A stretch of DNA of 64,000 nt from positions 3,658,001 to 3,722,000 of the forward strand of contig NZ_AP021875.1 in NCBI RefSeq assembly GCF_009688965.1, written 5' to 3'. The translations under genes and the position numbers were made by a program. Shown one piece after another: positions 8,431 through 18,727 of this stretch. Source of the stretch: Desulfosarcina widdelii (GTDB lineage: Bacteria; Desulfobacterota; Desulfobacteria; Desulfobacterales; Desulfosarcinaceae). A model generated the notes under the pieces. It saw only the letters and a list, made by a program, of their open reading frames with translations, was not told the origin of the DNA and did not search any database. Numbering within the stretch: the stretch's first letter is position 1; the number at the start of each line of letters is the position of its first letter.

Positions 8431-9435
8431 CTACGGAGAAATCTCTTCCTTGAGCATACAGCAGGCAATCTTATAGGTCAGTTCGCCGCCAAGGGCCGGC
8501 GGCAGGTTGCGGGGCTGGATGATGCGGTTCATGACGCATCCTTCGGGAATCGTCAACGGGAACAGATCCGTCTCGTTGATCCTGGGGGCGTCCACCAGAC
8601 GGTTGTCCCGGATCTCCAGGCCGTGCAGGGGGTAATCTTCGCACAAGGGGCAGCGATAGACCCGGCCGTTGGGAAAGATGAAGTAGTTGTCCGCCACCAG
8701 CCCGGCGCATTCGAAGGGCTCACCGGGGTCGAGGAAGACCTTGGGGAAGGTGGCGATCATCCCCCGCCGGGCGCTTTCCTCGGCCACCTTTGGAATCACC
8801 TCCAGCCAGGTGTCCCGGTCCACCTGCGCCAGCGTTTCCCGCTGACGGGAGTCTTCGGTCCACTGTCCCCGAACGCCGATCACCTGGATAAAAAAACGGT
8901 CGATCCCCAGCGACTCCAGCAAGGGGGGCATGGCGGACAGGTGGTCGATATTGGCCTGGCTGACCGTATAGATCAGGCTGACGGCAAACCCGCGGGCTTT
9001 GGCGGCTGCGATGCCTCGTGTGCACGCGTCGAAGCTTCCCGGTCCGCGCAAAGGATCGTTGACCGAGGGGTCGGGGCCATCCAGACTGAAACTGAAAAAA
9101 TCCACCTCCTGCGGGGTTACCCGATCCAGAATATCGTGGAAAAGATATCCGTTGGTGTCGATGGTCACCGATCCGTAGGCGAGTGAACGGGCGCTTCGAA
9201 CGGCCCTGGCAAGCTCGGGGTGCATCGTCGGTTCACCGCCCAGAAAGATGACATTGGCCTGCTCGTGCCGTTCGGCAAATAGTGCCAGCCATTTTTCGAT
9301 GGTGTCGATGTCCAGCGTGCGGCTGCCGTGCTGCTCCGGGTTGATGTAGCAGTGGCGGCAGTGCAGGTTGCAGCGGGTAAGGATATGAAAAAAAACATTG
9401 GCCGAACGGCGGCTGAAAGCAACGGTTTTGCGCAT
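8431..9435 (-). CDS. Radical SAM protein
   Basis: A 334-residue radical S-adenosylmethionine enzyme. The [4Fe-4S]-binding CxxxCxxC motif is CNLHCRHC at residues 22-29. It is followed by the SAM-binding GGEP around residues 66-69 and further core strands (TIDTNGYL, SFSLDGPDPSVND). A C-terminal set of cysteines in FECAGLVADNYFIFPNGRVYRCPLCEDYP resembles a partial SPASM/Twitch auxiliary-cluster region, as in enzymes that modify peptides or heme. The start codon overlaps the stop of the upstream cyclic-nucleotide-binding gene (TGATG), so the two are translationally coupled. Substrate unknown; no peptide precursor gene was recognised nearby. Confidence 0.88.
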   Translation of the reverse strand: MRKTVAFSRRSANVFFHILTRCNLHCRHCYINPEQHGSRTLDIDTIEKWLALFAERHEQANVIFLGGEPTMHPELARAVRSARSLAYGSVTIDTNGYLFHDILDRVTPQEVDFFSFSLDGPDPSVNDPLRGPGSFDACTRGIAAAKARGFAVSLIYTVSQANIDHLSAMPPLLESLGIDRFFIQVIGVRGQWTEDSRQRETLAQVDRDTWLEVIPKVAEESARRGMIATFPKVFLDPGEPFECAGLVADNYFIFPNGRVYRCPLCEDYPLHGLEIRDNRLVDAPRINETDLFPLTIPEGCVMNRIIQPRNLPPALGGELTYKIACCMLKEEISP

Positions 9436-10001
9436 CAGACCGGTTTCATCAGTTGATCCAGGTCGATGTCGTCATCCGGTTCCGTATCCGGACTGGGGGT
9501 GCCGCCTAAGCGTCGCACTTCTTTTTTGGACCGGATCAACTCTTCGTTGGTCAGGCGCAGGCGGTAGGTGATGTATTCGGCAAAGATGCGGTACAGCAGC
9601 AGCAGAAAGTCCAGCCGTTCATCTTTCTGGTCGGAGGTGGAGAGTCGATTGCCGGCCGAAGTGTCCACGGCCAGGCAGATGGTTTTGCCTGCGGCCAGAA
9701 CGGTTGCGCTGCGGGACTGATCGTCGATGATGCGCATTTCACCGAAAATCTCGCCCTTTTTATTGATGGTTCCGATCTCCTCGCCCTCTTTTGTGACGCG
9801 GATTTTTCCGGACAGGAGAAAATAGAGCCAGGGATCCATATCCCCTTCCTGGATAATGATCTCACCATCTTCGTACTGGCGGATTTTGCTGAGGCGCAGC
9901 AGCTTTCCCAGATTGCGGGTTTCGAAGTGCCTTAGGGCGGAAATGGACATGAGCCGCTGGATGTTCTCGATGTTTTCCTTCAGGTACTTGGACTCGATCA
10001 T
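9435..10001 (-). CDS. Cyclic-nucleotide-binding domain protein without a DNA-binding domain
   Basis: A 188-residue protein with a cNMP-binding beta-barrel in residues about 20-130. IIIQEGDMDPWLYFLLSGKIRV and the phosphate-binding-cassette region GEIFGEMRIIDDQSRSATVLA are visible. After it come a helical segment and an acidic tail (DTEPDDDIDLDQLMKPV). No helix-turn-helix is seen, so it is a sensor or adaptor rather than a Crp regulator. The start at 10001 is preferred over 10037 because a GGGGGAG stands just upstream. Overlap with the radical SAM start implies joint production. The window encodes two class III cyclases that could supply the nucleotide, but a link is only inference. Confidence 0.85.
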   Translation of the reverse strand: MIESKYLKENIENIQRLMSISALRHFETRNLGKLLRLSKIRQYEDGEIIIQEGDMDPWLYFLLSGKIRVTKEGEEIGTINKKGEIFGEMRIIDDQSRSATVLAAGKTICLAVDTSAGNRLSTSDQKDERLDFLLLLYRIFAEYITYRLRLTNEELIRSKKEVRRLGGTPSPDTEPDDDIDLDQLMKPV

Positions 10002-10093
10002 AACTCCCCCATAGCAATGGTGATTGCCAGATACCACCGATCACAAGTATTTTAGTTTGCCGGACCCGGAAAGGCAAGTCTATTTCGACGAGC

Positions 10094-11548
10094 CTATTTC
10101 AATGATCGGGTCTCCATGCAGTGCTTGGACAGGTTTTCGTCGAACTGGACCGGGTAGCATCCGTCGAAGCAGGCCTTGCAGAAATGGTCGGCGGGGTTGT
10201 CGATTCCCGTGGAGGTGAGCAGCCCTTCGAGGCTCAGGTAGCGCAAAGAGTCCAGGCCCAGATGCTTGCCGAGATCGTCCACGTTCATTTTGGCGGCAAT
10301 CAACTCCCCCTTGGTGGAAAAATCGATGCCGTAATGGCAGGGAAACCGGTGGGCCGGCCCGCTGACCCGCAGATGGACCCGTTTGACCCCCAGCTCCCGC
10401 AGGGCCTTGACCCGGGTCTTGGCGGTGGTGCCGCGAATGATGGAATCTTCGATAATGATGATGTCCTTGCCCTTGAGAAGCTCCTTGATGGGGTTGAGTT
10501 TAACGCGTACGCCGAAGTCCCGCATGCTCTGGGTGGGCTGAATGAAGGTGCGGCCCACATAGTGGTTGCGGATCATGCCCGTTTCGAAGGGAATGCCCGA
10601 CGCTTCCGAATAGCCCAGGCCGGCATACACACCCGAGTCGGGAAAAGGCATGACCAGGTCGGCGTCCACCGGCGATTCTTTAGCCAGCTGCCGGCCGTGG
10701 GCCTTGCGGGTCAGGTAGACGTTGTGGCCGAAAAAGGTGGAGTCCGGCCGGGCAAAATAGATAAACTCGAAAATGCAGAAGGAGCGCTTCCGGGGCGTAT
10801 TGGTGTGAATGCTTTTAACGCCGTCCTTGCTGATGATGACAATCTCTCCCGGGTCCAGTTCCCGCACAAACTCGGCCTGCACCAGGTCCAGGGCGCAGGT
10901 TTCCGACGCCAGGATGTAGGCGCCGTTGAGCTTGCCCAGGCAAAGAGGGCGGAAGCCGTTGGGGTCTTTGATGCCGATCATTTCCCCGCGGCTGGTCAGC
11001 AAGATCATGGAAAAGGCCCCTTTGATGCGGGCCACCGACGCTTTCAGGGATTCCTCGAACCCCAGATGAAGATTGCGGACGAACAGGTGCAGAAACACCT
11101 CGCTGTCCATAGTGGTCTGGAAAATCGATCCGGAATCCTCGAGTTCCGCTTTGATGAAGTGGGCATTGACCAGGTTGCCGTTGTGGGCCACGGCATAGGC
11201 CCGGTTGCGATGGCGCACCACTAGGGGCTGGGCATTGGCCACCACCGAGCTGCCCGTGGTGGAATAACGTACGTGGCCGACAGCGGCGGAACCGTTCAGG
11301 CGATCCAGGATGTCCATATCGAAAACATCCGGCACTAGTCCCATGCCCTTGTACTCGTCCATGAGACCGTCATCGACCACAGCGATGCCGGCACTCTCCT
11401 GCCCCCGGTGCTGGAGGGCGTACAGCCCGAAATAGCACATTTTGGCAGCATCCGGATGGCCGGAAGTACCGAACAGGCCGCAGGCCTCACGGGGTTTGTC
11501 TTCGTTAAAATCGTTCCGGTCGATGGTCGGCGATGGGTTCATGGTCAT
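10094..11548 (-). CDS. purF: Amidophosphoribosyltransferase
   Basis: Catalyses the first committed step of purine synthesis, PRPP + glutamine to phosphoribosylamine, in the cytosol. The 484-residue protein has an N-terminal class II glutaminase whose nucleophile is expected to be Cys23 (KPREACGLFG), so a 22-residue propeptide would be removed. The phosphoribosyltransferase domain contains IIIIEDSIIRGTT, the PRPP-binding loop. Cysteines in SFCIFEFIYFARPDS and in FCKACFDGCYP near the C-terminus match the Bacillus-type enzyme that carries a structural [4Fe-4S] cluster. It lies 45 bp after carB on the same strand, so it probably belongs to a carA-carB-purF operon of glutamine-using enzymes. Confidence 0.97.
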   Translation of the reverse strand: MTMNPSPTIDRNDFNEDKPREACGLFGTSGHPDAAKMCYFGLYALQHRGQESAGIAVVDDGLMDEYKGMGLVPDVFDMDILDRLNGSAAVGHVRYSTTGSSVVANAQPLVVRHRNRAYAVAHNGNLVNAHFIKAELEDSGSIFQTTMDSEVFLHLFVRNLHLGFEESLKASVARIKGAFSMILLTSRGEMIGIKDPNGFRPLCLGKLNGAYILASETCALDLVQAEFVRELDPGEIVIISKDGVKSIHTNTPRKRSFCIFEFIYFARPDSTFFGHNVYLTRKAHGRQLAKESPVDADLVMPFPDSGVYAGLGYSEASGIPFETGMIRNHYVGRTFIQPTQSMRDFGVRVKLNPIKELLKGKDIIIIEDSIIRGTTAKTRVKALRELGVKRVHLRVSGPAHRFPCHYGIDFSTKGELIAAKMNVDDLGKHLGLDSLRYLSLEGLLTSTGIDNPADHFCKACFDGCYPVQFDENLSKHCMETRSLK

Positions 11549-11593
11549 TGCTCTTCAAGGCTGGAGGTTGTGGGTCCGATCCGGCGCGGCCCG

Positions 11594-14500
11594 CTATCCG
11601 TGGTAATCCTGAATGGGTTTCACGACAAAGGGTTGTTCCCTCAAAGCAGCCACCGCCCGGCAGACCGCCAGGGCCCCGGCGGTTGTCGTGGCATAGGGAA
11701 CCTTGAATTTAAGCGCCGCCCGCCGGATAGTATAGCCGTCCCGGCGCGGCGCCTGGCCGGTGCCGGTGTTGACGATCAACTGGATGCGGCCGTTCTTGAT
11801 GGCGTCGGCTGCATGGGGTCGGCCCTGGGAGACCTTGTTAATCCGCTGGGCCGGTATGCCGTTGGCATCCAGTCGGGACCAGGTGCCGTCGGTAGCCAGA
11901 AGCGAGAACCCCATATCGGCGAATTGCCGGGCCACGGGCAGAATGGCGGCTTTGTCCTCATCGCCCACACTGATAAAAACCGCTCCGGAAAGGGGCAGCT
12001 TCTGGCCGGCCCCCAGCTGGGCCTTGGCGTAGGCCAGCCCGAAATCGGTGCCGATGCCCATGACCTCGCCGGTGGATTTCATTTCCGGTCCCAGCAGGGT
12101 ATCCACGTCGGGGAAGCGGTCGAAAGGCAGTACGGCCTCTTTCACCGAAAGATGGGTGGGCACGACTTCGGCAGTAAGTCCCAGCTCGGCCAGGGTTTTG
12201 CCCAGCATGATCTTGGTGGCCAGTTTGGCCAGGGGCACGCCGGTGGCCTTGCTCACAAAAGGAATCGTCCGAGATGCCCGGGGGTTGACCTCGATCACGT
12301 AAAGCTCGCCGGCCTTGATGGCGTATTGCACGTTCATCAAGCCCACGACGTTCAGTTCAGCCGCCATGGCCTTGGTGGCCGCCTTGATCTGTTCGATCAT
12401 TTCCTTGTCGATGCTGTAGGGCGGCAGCACGCAAGCCGAGTCCCCGCTGTGAACGCCGGCCGCCTCGATGTGCTCCATGATGCCGCCGATAATCGTGGTC
12501 GCACCGTCGCAGATGGCATCCACGTCCACCTCCACGGCGGCTTCCAGGAATTTGTCGATGAGAACCGGATGTCCCGGAGAGGCCAGGATCGCCAGCCGGG
12601 TGAAATTTTCCATGTCCCGTGGATCGTAGACGATCTTCATGGCCCGGCCGCCCAGTACGAAAGAGGGGCGTACGATCACCGGATAGCCGATGTCATCGGC
12701 GATGGCAAGGGCTTCTTTAATGGAAAGGGCCGTGCCGTTGGCCGGCTGTTTGAGCCCGAGCTTTTTCAGCATGGCCTGGAACAGCTCCCGGTCCTCGGCC
12801 CGGTCGATGCTTTCCGGCTGGGTGCCCATAATGGGAACCCCTTCCTGCTGCAGCGGGGTGGAAAGGTTCAGCGGGGTCTGACCGCCGAACTGCACGATGA
12901 CCCCGTCGGGCTTCTCCTTTTCGACAATGTGCAGCACGTCCTCACGGGTCAACGGCTCGAAGTAGAGTTTGTCCGACGTATCGTAGTCGGTGCTGACCGT
13001 CTCGGGGTTGCTGTTGACCATGATGCTCTCCACGCCCTCTTCTCTTAAGGCAAAGGAGGCGTGCACACAGCAGTAGTCGAATTCGATGCCCTGGCCGATG
13101 CGGTTGGGGCCGCCGCCTAAAATCATCACCTTCTTGCGGTCCGACACCCGGGCCTCGCACTCGGTTTCGTAAGTGGAGTAGTAGTAGGGCGTGGCAGCCC
13201 GGAACTCGGCGGCACAGGTGTCCACCAGTTTGTACACCGGCCGCAGCCCCATGGCCTTGCGCGTCCGCTCCACCGCCTTTTCCGTGCTGCCGGTCAAATG
13301 GGCGATCTGGACGTCGGAGAAGCCGAATTCCTTGGCCCGCTTAAAAAGGTCGCCGTCGAGGGCAACGGCGGCAGACTCCGTCCCCCCGTCACACCGCGCG
13401 GTGGCTTCCCCTGCCTGCGTCAACTCCAGCTCCAACCGATAAATCTGCTCCAGTTGGAAAAGAAACCAGGGATCGATAGCCGTGATCCTATAAATGTCAT
13501 CGATGGACATCCCGGCCTGGAAGGCATGGCGCAGGTAGAAGATCCGCTGGGAGTTGGGGATGGCCAGCTTCTGTTCGATCTCTTCCATGGTGGGCGGTGC
13601 GCCGTCGGCCTCGAGGCGGTCCTTGCCGTCGGCCCCGAAACCGAAGCGGCCGATCTCCAAAGAGCGCAGGCCTTTCTGGAAGGCTTCTTTGAAAGTGCGG
13701 CCGATGGCCATGGTTTCCCCCACCGACTTCATGGAGGTGGTCAACAGGTCCTCGGTTTCGGGAAATTTTTCGAAGGTCCAGCGGGGAATCTTGACCACAC
13801 AGTAGTCCAGGGTGGGCTCGAAGGAGGCCAGAGTTTCGCCGGTGATGTCGTTGGCGATTTCGTCCAGGGTGTAGCCCACGGCCAGTTTGGCGGCAATCTT
13901 GGCAATGGGGAAGCCCGTGGCTTTGGAGGCCAGGGCGCTGCTGCGCGACACCCGGGGGTTCATTTCCACCACGATCATGTCGCCGTTTACCGGATTGATG
14001 GCGAACTGCACGTTGGAACCGCCGGTATCCACACCAATTTCGCGCATGATGGCAAGCGATGCGTCGCGCATGACCTGGTATTCTCTGTCCGTGAGGGTCT
14101 GGGCCGGGGCCACGGTGATGGAATCGCCGGTGTGCACGCCCATGGGGTCCAGGTTCTCGATGGAACAGATAATGACCACGTTGTCGGCATGGTCGCGCAT
14201 CACCTCCAGTTCGTACTCTTTCCAGCCCAGGACCGACTCTTCCAGCATCACCTGGCTGGTCAGACTGGCGTCCAGGCCGGCCTTGGCGATATTCTCGAGA
14301 TCCTCGGGATTGTAGGCTACCCCGCCGCCGGTGCCGCCCAGGGTATAACTGGGGCGAACGATCAGCGGAAAACCGATGGTGTCGGCGATTTCACGGGCCT
14401 GTTCCATGGTGGTGGCGATGCCGCTGTTGGGAATGCGCAGGCCGATGCGGTTCATGGCCTCCCGGAAGCGGTCCCTGGACTCGGCTTTTTCGATGGCGTC

Positions 14501-14860
14501 CAGACAGGCGCCGATCAGTTCCACGCCGAACTGCTCCAACACCCCCATCTTGGCCACTTCCACGGCGGTGTTCAGGCCGGTCTGCCCGCCGAGGGTCGGC
14601 AGCAGGGCATCGGGGCGCTCTTTTTCGATGATCTTGGCCACGGCTTCGGGCGTGACCGGCTCGATGTAGGTGCGGTCGGCCGTCTCCGGGTCGGTCATGA
14701 TGGTGGCCGGATTGGAGTTCACCAGCACCACCTCGTAGCCTTCCTCTTTCAGCGCCTTGCATGCCTGGGTGCCGGAATAGTCGAATTCGCACGCCTGCCC
14801 GATAATGATCGGGCCGGCGCCGATGATCAGAATTTTGTGGATGTCCGTGCGTTTGGGCAT
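11594..14860 (-). CDS. carB: Carbamoyl-phosphate synthase large subunit
   Basis: The synthetase subunit (1088 residues, normal length about 1070) makes carbamoyl phosphate from bicarbonate, ammonia and two ATP for pyrimidines and arginine. Two homologous ATP-grasp halves are visible. The first starts [24 protein letters not shown] and contains [15 protein letters not shown]. The second starts [23 protein letters not shown]. The C-terminal MGS-like regulatory domain begins near [12 protein letters not shown]. The start lies 2 bp after the carA stop, indicating tight coupling with the amidotransferase subunit. Long open frames on the opposite strand are codon-bias shadows of this gene. Confidence 0.98.
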   Translation of the reverse strand: MPKRTDIHKILIIGAGPIIIGQACEFDYSGTQACKALKEEGYEVVLVNSNPATIMTDPETADRTYIEPVTPEAVAKIIEKERPDALLPTLGGQTGLNTAVEVAKMGVLEQFGVELIGACLDAIEKAESRDRFREAMNRIGLRIPNSGIATTMEQAREIADTIGFPLIVRPSYTLGGTGGGVAYNPEDLENIAKAGLDASLTSQVMLEESVLGWKEYELEVMRDHADNVVIICSIENLDPMGVHTGDSITVAPAQTLTDREYQVMRDASLAIMREIGVDTGGSNVQFAINPVNGDMIVVEMNPRVSRSSALASKATGFPIAKIAAKLAVGYTLDEIANDITGETLASFEPTLDYCVVKIPRWTFEKFPETEDLLTTSMKSVGETMAIGRTFKEAFQKGLRSLEIGRFGFGADGKDRLEADGAPPTMEEIEQKLAIPNSQRIFYLRHAFQAGMSIDDIYRITAIDPWFLFQLEQIYRLELELTQAGEATARCDGGTESAAVALDGDLFKRAKEFGFSDVQIAHLTGSTEKAVERTRKAMGLRPVYKLVDTCAAEFRAATPYYYSTYETECEARVSDRKKVMILGGGPNRIGQGIEFDYCCVHASFALREEGVESIMVNSNPETVSTDYDTSDKLYFEPLTREDVLHIVEKEKPDGVIVQFGGQTPLNLSTPLQQEGVPIMGTQPESIDRAEDRELFQAMLKKLGLKQPANGTALSIKEALAIADDIGYPVIVRPSFVLGGRAMKIVYDPRDMENFTRLAILASPGHPVLIDKFLEAAVEVDVDAICDGATTIIGGIMEHIEAAGVHSGDSACVLPPYSIDKEMIEQIKAATKAMAAELNVVGLMNVQYAIKAGELYVIEVNPRASRTIPFVSKATGVPLAKLATKIMLGKTLAELGLTAEVVPTHLSVKEAVLPFDRFPDVDTLLGPEMKSTGEVMGIGTDFGLAYAKAQLGAGQKLPLSGAVFISVGDEDKAAILPVARQFADMGFSLLATDGTWSRLDANGIPAQRINKVSQGRPHAADAIKNGRIQLIVNTGTGQAPRRDGYTIRRAALKFKVPYATTTAGALAVCRAVAALREQPFVVKPIQDYHG

Positions 14861-14862
14861 GG

Positions 14863-15999
14863 TCAGTTCGTTTTCATCATGGCTCTGAACTGGTCGAACA
14901 AATAGGCCGCATCGTGCGGCCCCGGCGACGCCTCCGGATGATACTGGACGGCAAACGCGGGCAGCCGCCGATGCCGGATGCCTTCAACGGTGTTGTCGTT
15001 CAGGTTGATGTGGGTCACCTCGACGTCATCGCTGGACAGGCTCTTCATGTCCACCGCAAAACCGTGATTCTGGGAGGTGATTTCCACTTTTCCCGTGGCC
15101 AGGTTTTTGACCGGCTGGTTGGCCCCCCGGTGACCGAATTTCAATTTGTAGGTCCGCCCGCCCAGGGCCAGTCCCAGAATCTGGTTGCCCAGACAGATGC
15201 CGAAAATGGGCAATCGGCCCAAAAGCTCACGGGTGGTTTCGATCCCGTACGCCACCGGTTCCGGGTCTCCGGGACCGTTTGAAAGGAAAAGGCCGTCCGG
15301 TGCCATGGCCATGATCGTACCGGCCTCGGTCGCAGCCGGAACCACCACCACTTCGAAGCCCGCCTTTTCCAGGCAGCGGGCAATGTTGTATTTGAGACCG
15401 AAATCGATGGCCACCACCGACGGCCGAGTCTCCCGTTGCCGCCAGATGCCGGCATCCAGGATTTCGCCGGCCGCCAGGAATTCAGGCCGGCCGTCCTGCC
15501 ACCGGTAGGCGGTTTCCGTGGTCACATCCCTGGCCAGGTCCAGGCCTTCCATGCTGGGAATCGCATTGGCCCGTCTGATTAAGGACTCTGCATCCAGATC
15601 CGTAGTGGAGATAATGGCGCGCATGGCCCCGCCGTTGCGGATGTGGCGGGTCAGTGCGCGGGTATCCAGGCCTTCAACGCCCAAGACCCCCTGGCCCTTC
15701 AGATAATCGGCCAGCGATTGCGTCGACCGGAAATTGCTGGGAAAGGGCTGATACTCCTTGACCAGAAAAGCGGCCACCTGAATGCGTGCGGACTCCACAT
15801 CCTCGGGATTAACTCCGTAGTTCCCGACCAGCGGATAGGTCATGGTGACCATCTGGCCGCTGTAGGACGGGTCGGTGAGCACCTCCTGGTAGCCGGTCAT
15901 GCTGGTATTGAACACCACCTCCCCACTGGCTTCGCCCGGTCCGGTGAAAGACCGGCAGGGGAAGGTGCGTCCGTCTTCAAGTGCTAATAAGGCCTTCAT
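14863..15999 (-). CDS. carA: Carbamoyl-phosphate synthase small (glutaminase) subunit
   Basis: The 378-residue glutamine-hydrolysing subunit channels ammonia to CarB. Residues about 1-150 form the CarA N-terminal domain ([18 protein letters not shown] and [24 protein letters not shown]). Residues about 185-375 form a class I glutaminase with nucleophile Cys in [16 protein letters not shown] and His-x-Glu in [11 protein letters not shown]. It is the first gene of the carA-carB-purF group, transcribed after a terminator that ends the glutamate synthase operon, so it must have its own promoter in 16000-16123. No clear promoter boxes were identified. Confidence 0.98.
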   Translation of the reverse strand: MKALLALEDGRTFPCRSFTGPGEASGEVVFNTSMTGYQEVLTDPSYSGQMVTMTYPLVGNYGVNPEDVESARIQVAAFLVKEYQPFPSNFRSTQSLADYLKGQGVLGVEGLDTRALTRHIRNGGAMRAIISTTDLDAESLIRRANAIPSMEGLDLARDVTTETAYRWQDGRPEFLAAGEILDAGIWRQRETRPSVVAIDFGLKYNIARCLEKAGFEVVVVPAATEAGTIMAMAPDGLFLSNGPGDPEPVAYGIETTRELLGRLPIFGICLGNQILGLALGGRTYKLKFGHRGANQPVKNLATGKVEITSQNHGFAVDMKSLSSDDVEVTHINLNDNTVEGIRHRRLPAFAVQYHPEASPGPHDAAYLFDQFRAMMKTN

Positions 16000-16123
16000 A
16001 TTTTCTGCTGTGATCTTTTGACGGCGTCTGTCGTAAATGCGGCTTTTTTACGCGCTCACCATATTTTCATGTCGTCAACGTTCTGTGGTCCATTACCACA
16101 TCTGCCCGGCAAATCAACCATCT

Positions 16124-16147
16124 AAAAAAAAGCAGGCTCACGCCTGC
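16124..16147 (-). terminator. Rho-independent terminator after the glutamate synthase operon
   Basis: On the minus strand a perfect 6-bp GC stem, GCAGGC with a 4-nt loop and GCCTGC, is followed directly by eight T residues. It lies about 230 bp beyond the stop of the last glutamate synthase gene and just ahead of carA, so it separates the two operons. The 16148-16377 stretch before it holds no recognisable gene. Confidence 0.85.
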
Positions 16148-16377
16148 CTTTATTAACCCGAAAAAGATGAAGCCGCTTGGATGCTGCCGACCGTTGTTTC
16201 AGTGGATGGAAACTGTGGACGGCGGCGGTCAATGTCAACACCAACCGGCTCCTTTTCTCTAATTCAGGCTGTTGGGTAAAGGGCAAATCGAAAGCCCTTT
16301 TTCCTTCATTCCCGAAAAAGAAGATAACGTTTCTATCGGTTCGCGGATATCGGGTTTTATCGGAAACCGCATACTTG

Positions 16378-18711
16378 TCAGCCGATGGGCGTGTTCTCCA
16401 CCAAATCCCAGATGCCGCAGGGACAGGCGCCGGCACAGAAGCCGCAGCCGATGCAGCGCTCCGCATCCACCACGTATTCGAATTCCACACCTTCCCCGGC
16501 CTTGCGGCTGATGGCCGCTTGCGGGCAGACAGCCACGCAGATGCCGCAGTCGCGGCAGGTCCCGCAAGAGGAGCACTGTGAACCGCACTGGTCCATGTCC
16601 TCGTACTGAACGATCCGCGGGTCCAGGTATTCCAGGGAGACGCGCTCGATGTCGATAACCATCTTGCGGTCGGCCCCGGGCCGTTTACCGGCCAGAATTT
16701 CGCTAATGGTTTCCGCCGCCCGCCGGCCGGCGCCGATGGCGTCGGTGAGCAAGCCAGGCCGCACCACATCGCCGATGGCGTAAATCTTGGCATTGGAGGT
16801 CTGGTAGTCGTCGTTGACCACCACGTATCCGCGCTCGGTGGCCACGTCCTCAGGCAGAAAATCCAGGTCCGGCGCATCGCCGATGGAGATGATCACCGTA
16901 TCGGCGGGAATCAGCTCCCCGCTCTCCAGTTCAACCCCTTTTTCGGCGATCCGGCGGGTGAATACCGGCCAGCGGAACACGGCGCCCGCCGCCTCGGCAT
17001 CCTCACGCTCCTTGCCGAAGCTGGCCGGCTCCTGAACGTCCAGCAGGGTAATCTCTTCGGCGCCTAATCGGGCCGCCTCAGTGGCCACATCGCAGCCCAC
17101 GTTGCCGGCGCCGATAATCACCACCCGCTTGCCCGGTTTGGCGCCGTCGGTCTTGGCGTCGATGAGAAAATCTGTGGCGGTCACCAGACGTTCATTACCC
17201 GGAATGGGCAGAGTTCTCGGCTTCTGCGCTCCGGCGGCCACAACCACGAAATCGTAATCGCCAGCCAGCCGGTCGGTATCTTCACGGGTCAGCTTCTGCT
17301 GTAAATGAACATGGGGGATCACTTCGGCGGCCCGCTCCAATTCTTTTTTCACCACATCGGCCGGAATCCGGCTGTTAGGAATCACCGAGGCGATTTTGCC
17401 GCCCAGCGTCGTGGCATTGTCGAAGACCACGGCTTCGTGGCCCTTGCGCCGCAGCTGCCAGGCTGTGGAAACACCGGCAGGCCCCCCGCCGATCACGGCG
17501 ATGCGTTTGCCGGAAAGGGGCGGCAGTTCCGGCAGGCCGGCATTGATGCTGGCCCGACCCAGCTGGGAAACATCCACGGGGGCCATAAAGGCCGACCCTT
17601 TGGTGCAGGCCGTCATACAGGGATGGGGGCATAGGTAGCCGCATACCGAAGCCGGAAAAGGGGTAAAGGCCAGAGCCAAGTCCACGGCCTCATCCACCCG
17701 TCCCTCGCGCACCAGACGCCAGCGCTCCTGCACCGGGATGCCGGACGGACAGGAGGCTTCGCACGGGGCCTTGAACTTGCGGTTTTCCCAGACGGGCACA
17801 AAGCGCCGCAGGTCGCCCTGGGTAATCAGGGGGATGGCGCTGCGATCGATGTCGGTCAGGTCGCCGACGATGCCGCCCTTGCCCAACTGTTTTTCCCATA
17901 CCAGCGCCCGGAAGTCGGCCATGGATCGGCGGCCCGGACCGGCCTTGTCCTGGGGCGAGCGGGCAACGATGAGTTGCCAGGCTTCACGCACGGTCAGGTC
18001 GTCGAACAGCTCCAAACGGTCGATGGCCGTCAGATAGGCTTTCATTCCTTCGGTCAGCCACTGCCAGTCCTCGTCCTCGATGGGCATCATCTTGGCATCG
18101 GCGTGGCTGAAGCCCTGATGGGGACCACGAAAGAAAATCCGCCCTCCCACCATTCCCACCGCGGGCCGGTAGCCCAGCACATTGTCCGGATTCTGAGGCG
18201 AGTGGCCGCAGACGACGGCAACGCCGCCGGCCATGAATTCGGCGAAATAGTCGCCGGCACTGCCCAGCACCCACAATTCAGGCGGTTCGAAGCGGGGATT
18301 GAACTTGGTCATGGTCATGCCGCGGGAACCGATGTTGCCGGCAATGTAGACCTTGCCCTGGGCCATGCCGTTGGACACGCCGTTGGAGGCATGGCCGTGC
18401 ACCGTGATGACCGCCCCGGCGTTGAGCCAGCCCACATCGTCGGACACAGGGCCCATCACCTCGATAAAGGTGCCCGGGTATCCCAGTGACCCCAACCGCT
18501 GGCCGGCGTGGCCTTCCACCGTGATATGGACCGGTTCGCCGTTGGTTTTCCACAAACGCCCGCCAATGCCGTGCTGGCCGAAAGCCTGAACGTTCAGATG
18601 ACGGTGCCCGGCCTGCACAGCCTGTTGGATCTGTTCTTCAAGAATCCGCGAGGCCAGCCGTTCGCCCTCACGTTTCCCCGTTATGGTAAAAGGTTGTCTC
18701 TTTTCCGTCAT
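16378..18711 (-). CDS. Glutamate synthase GXGXG domain fused to NAD(P)H/FAD oxidoreductase and ferredoxin domains
   Basis: A 777-residue fusion. Residues about 20-200 are the GXGXG beta-helix normally found at the C-terminus of GltB (VEGHAGQRLG, GMAQGKVYIAGNIGSRG, GAVITVHGHASNG). About residues 310-380 hold a GltD-like Fe-S helical domain (CEASCPSGIPV, CGYLCPHPCMTACTKG). About residues 385-690 form a two-dinucleotide-fold flavoprotein (VIGGGPAGVSTAWQLRRKG, IIGAGNVGCDVATEAARLG). The C-terminus has a Cys-rich ferredoxin pair (CRDCGICVAVCP, CIGCGFCAGACPCG). It probably feeds electrons to the FMN-containing synthase encoded 16 bp upstream. This is the last gene of a three-gene operon and is not the classical GltB or GltD layout. 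Confidence 0.88.
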   Translation of the reverse strand: MTEKRQPFTITGKREGERLASRILEEQIQQAVQAGHRHLNVQAFGQHGIGGRLWKTNGEPVHITVEGHAGQRLGSLGYPGTFIEVMGPVSDDVGWLNAGAVITVHGHASNGVSNGMAQGKVYIAGNIGSRGMTMTKFNPRFEPPELWVLGSAGDYFAEFMAGGVAVVCGHSPQNPDNVLGYRPAVGMVGGRIFFRGPHQGFSHADAKMMPIEDEDWQWLTEGMKAYLTAIDRLELFDDLTVREAWQLIVARSPQDKAGPGRRSMADFRALVWEKQLGKGGIVGDLTDIDRSAIPLITQGDLRRFVPVWENRKFKAPCEASCPSGIPVQERWRLVREGRVDEAVDLALAFTPFPASVCGYLCPHPCMTACTKGSAFMAPVDVSQLGRASINAGLPELPPLSGKRIAVIGGGPAGVSTAWQLRRKGHEAVVFDNATTLGGKIASVIPNSRIPADVVKKELERAAEVIPHVHLQQKLTREDTDRLAGDYDFVVVAAGAQKPRTLPIPGNERLVTATDFLIDAKTDGAKPGKRVVIIGAGNVGCDVATEAARLGAEEITLLDVQEPASFGKEREDAEAAGAVFRWPVFTRRIAEKGVELESGELIPADTVIISIGDAPDLDFLPEDVATERGYVVVNDDYQTSNAKIYAIGDVVRPGLLTDAIGAGRRAAETISEILAGKRPGADRKMVIDIERVSLEYLDPRIVQYEDMDQCGSQCSSCGTCRDCGICVAVCPQAAISRKAGEGVEFEYVVDAERCIGCGFCAGACPCGIWDLVENTPIG

Positions 18712-18727
18712 TCCATCTTCTCCGGCG

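Noticed and set aside
11408-14905. Very long plus-strand frames (546 and 535 codons) opposite carB
   Set aside because: They are antisense to a complete, motif-rich carB; the translations are Gly/His/Val-rich shadows of GC-rich codon bias with no family motif.
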